A stretch of 5,900 bases of DNA, from NCBI GenBank assembly GCA_900770165.1, contig CAAGJJ010000073.1, positions 1 through 5,900 on the forward strand, written 5' to 3'. A program made the translations under genes and the position numbers. This DNA is from Clostridia bacterium (GTDB lineage: Bacteria > Bacillota > Clostridia > Oscillospirales > Acutalibacteraceae). Every line of letters begins with the position of its first letter. Positions within the stretch are counted from its first letter, which is position 1. A model generated the notes under the pieces. That model was given only the letters and a program-made list of their open reading frames with translations, did not search any database and had not been told where the DNA came from. Positions 5,165 through 5,900 of the stretch are shown piece after piece.

Positions 5165-5235
5165 GCTATCATACATTATATTATGTTCAGTTGACAACAT
5201 TTTTAACACATTGTTATAAAATATTTATGTATTTC

Positions 5236-5900
5236 TTATTCCATCCGAACCAAGAGGCACACACATTCTACATGCACCGTATGCGAGAACTGATCCACAG
5301 GCTGCACCTTAACAGTCTTGTACCCCTTAGCCGCAAGCAGTCCTAAGTCACGGGCAAGTGTAGCCGAATCGCAGCTTACATACACGATACGCTCAGGCGA
5401 CATCTTGACAATCGTGTCAAGAAGCGACTCATCGCAGCCCTTTCTTGGTGGGTCAACGACTACGACATCTGGAGTAATGCTCTTTCTTGCTTCCTCACGC
5501 TGAGCCTCGGTTGCAGATGTGTCTGCTGCCAGCCGCGCCATTTCTTCATAAAAATGCGGTACGACCTCCTCAGCCTTTCCGACAAAGAATTCAGCATTAT
5601 CAATGCCGTTAATTGCCGCATTATTTTTAGCATCCTCTATAGCCTGAGGAACAATCTCAACGCCATATACCTTTCTTGCATTCTTGGCAAGAAACAGAGA
5701 TATTGTTCCTATTCCGCAATATAAATCCCATACAGTCTCATTACCTGTAAGGCCTGCGTATTCAAGGGCTTTTCCATACAACTTCTCAGTCTGTCTTGGA
5801 TTAACCTGAAAGAACGAAAGCGGTGATATCTGATATTTAATATCACCGATATAATCTTCTATATAACTTTTTCCCCACAGAGTTTCGCACTGTCTGCCAA
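5236..5900 (-). CDS. rlmD: 23S rRNA (uracil-C5)-methyltransferase, RlmD/RumA type, C-terminal part
   Basis: This is the C-terminal 221 residues of a SAM-dependent tRNA/rRNA m5U methyltransferase of the TrmA/RumA family. The gene continues past 5900: the frame stays open through SPLSFFQVNPRQTEKLYGKA, and the leucine codon TTG at 5781 lies inside the conserved QVN..Q...LY segment, so it is not a start. Motifs seen in order are DLYCGIGTISLFLA (SAM motif I), VYGVEIVPQAIEDA (acidic ribose-binding residue), VVVVDPPRKGCDE, and VYVSCDSATLARDL, whose cysteine (codon 5373-5371) is the catalytic nucleophile. VDQFSHTVHVECVCLLVR holds the general-base glutamate near the end. The RNA-binding TRAM domain and any iron-sulfur cysteines would lie outside the window. 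Between GKAEEVVP and SITPDVV is an alanine/glutamate-rich helical stretch (77-101 from the 5781 codon). Base composition is clearly more GC-rich than the neighbouring island. It is a housekeeping gene; no strong terminator follows it. Confidence 0.93.
   Translation of the reverse strand, partial: GRQCETLWGKSYIEDYIGDIKYQISPLSFFQVNPRQTEKLYGKALEYAGLTGNETVWDLYCGIGTISLFLAKNARKVYGVEIVPQAIEDAKNNAAINGIDNAEFFVGKAEEVVPHFYEEMARLAADTSATEAQREEARKSITPDVVVVDPPRKGCDESLLDTIVKMSPERIVYVSCDSATLARDLGLLAAKGYKTVKVQPVDQFSHTVHVECVCLLVRME

Noticed and set aside
5172..5187. ACATTATATTATGT as a third operator palindrome.
   Set aside because: Its inner bases are not inverse complements and it does not fit GTTA-N7-TAAC.
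5779..5781. TTG 5781 as the start of the methyltransferase.
   Set aside because: It is a leucine codon inside a conserved family segment, and the frame is open to the window edge.
1..5900. CRISPR array, tRNA or rRNA gene, integrase, riboswitch.
   Set aside because: I saw no regularly spaced repeats, cloverleaf, T-loop consensus or recombinase motifs on either strand.

Overview
The window comes from a low-GC Firmicute, most likely a member of the Lachnospiraceae. The grounds are AT-rich DNA, strong AGGAGG-type ribosome binding sites, and protein families typical of that group. Almost everything reads on the minus strand; the only plus-strand coding signal is a transposase remnant. The family-level assignment rests on recognition of protein style, not on a marker gene.

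Right end (5236-5900): the C-terminal part of a 23S rRNA uracil-C5 methyltransferase (RlmD/RumA type). It is a housekeeping gene, visibly more GC-rich than the rest, and runs off the window edge. Next to it (3151-5142) is a compact three-gene minus-strand operon: an XRE repressor-like protein, an ImmA/IrrE-type zinc peptidase and a PIN-like nuclease. The first two genes overlap by 14 bp and the last two are 6 bp apart. The promoter has a consensus -35 box. A 17-bp palindrome covers its -10 box, and a second GTTA-N7-TAAC site lies about 43 bp upstream. The layout suggests a self-regulated toxin/antitoxin or defence switch: a repressor, a protease that could relieve repression, and an RNase effector. 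This is the most interesting system in the window; its function is inferred.

Middle (about 1450-3140): a decayed mobile-element zone. It holds a 5'-truncated transposase tail (plus strand) with a perfect 13-bp hairpin after it. On the minus strand, a consensus promoter drives a small coiled-coil/HTH gene, followed by the broken pieces of two genes. One is a phage- or conjugative-element-associated protein cut into a 33-codon start and an out-of-frame middle. The other is a RhuM-family gene with a one-base loss in an A-run, a missing middle and a lost tail. Both still have strong ribosome binding sites.

Left end (about 50-1414): a well-formed promoter drives an exported, probably lipid-anchored GH5-like protein, followed 32 bp later by a 68-residue XRE-type HTH protein and a weak terminator hairpin. 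The GH5-like protein keeps its putative acid/base glutamate but has alanine where the catalytic nucleophile glutamate is expected.

No tRNA, rRNA, CRISPR array, integrase or complete insertion sequence was seen.
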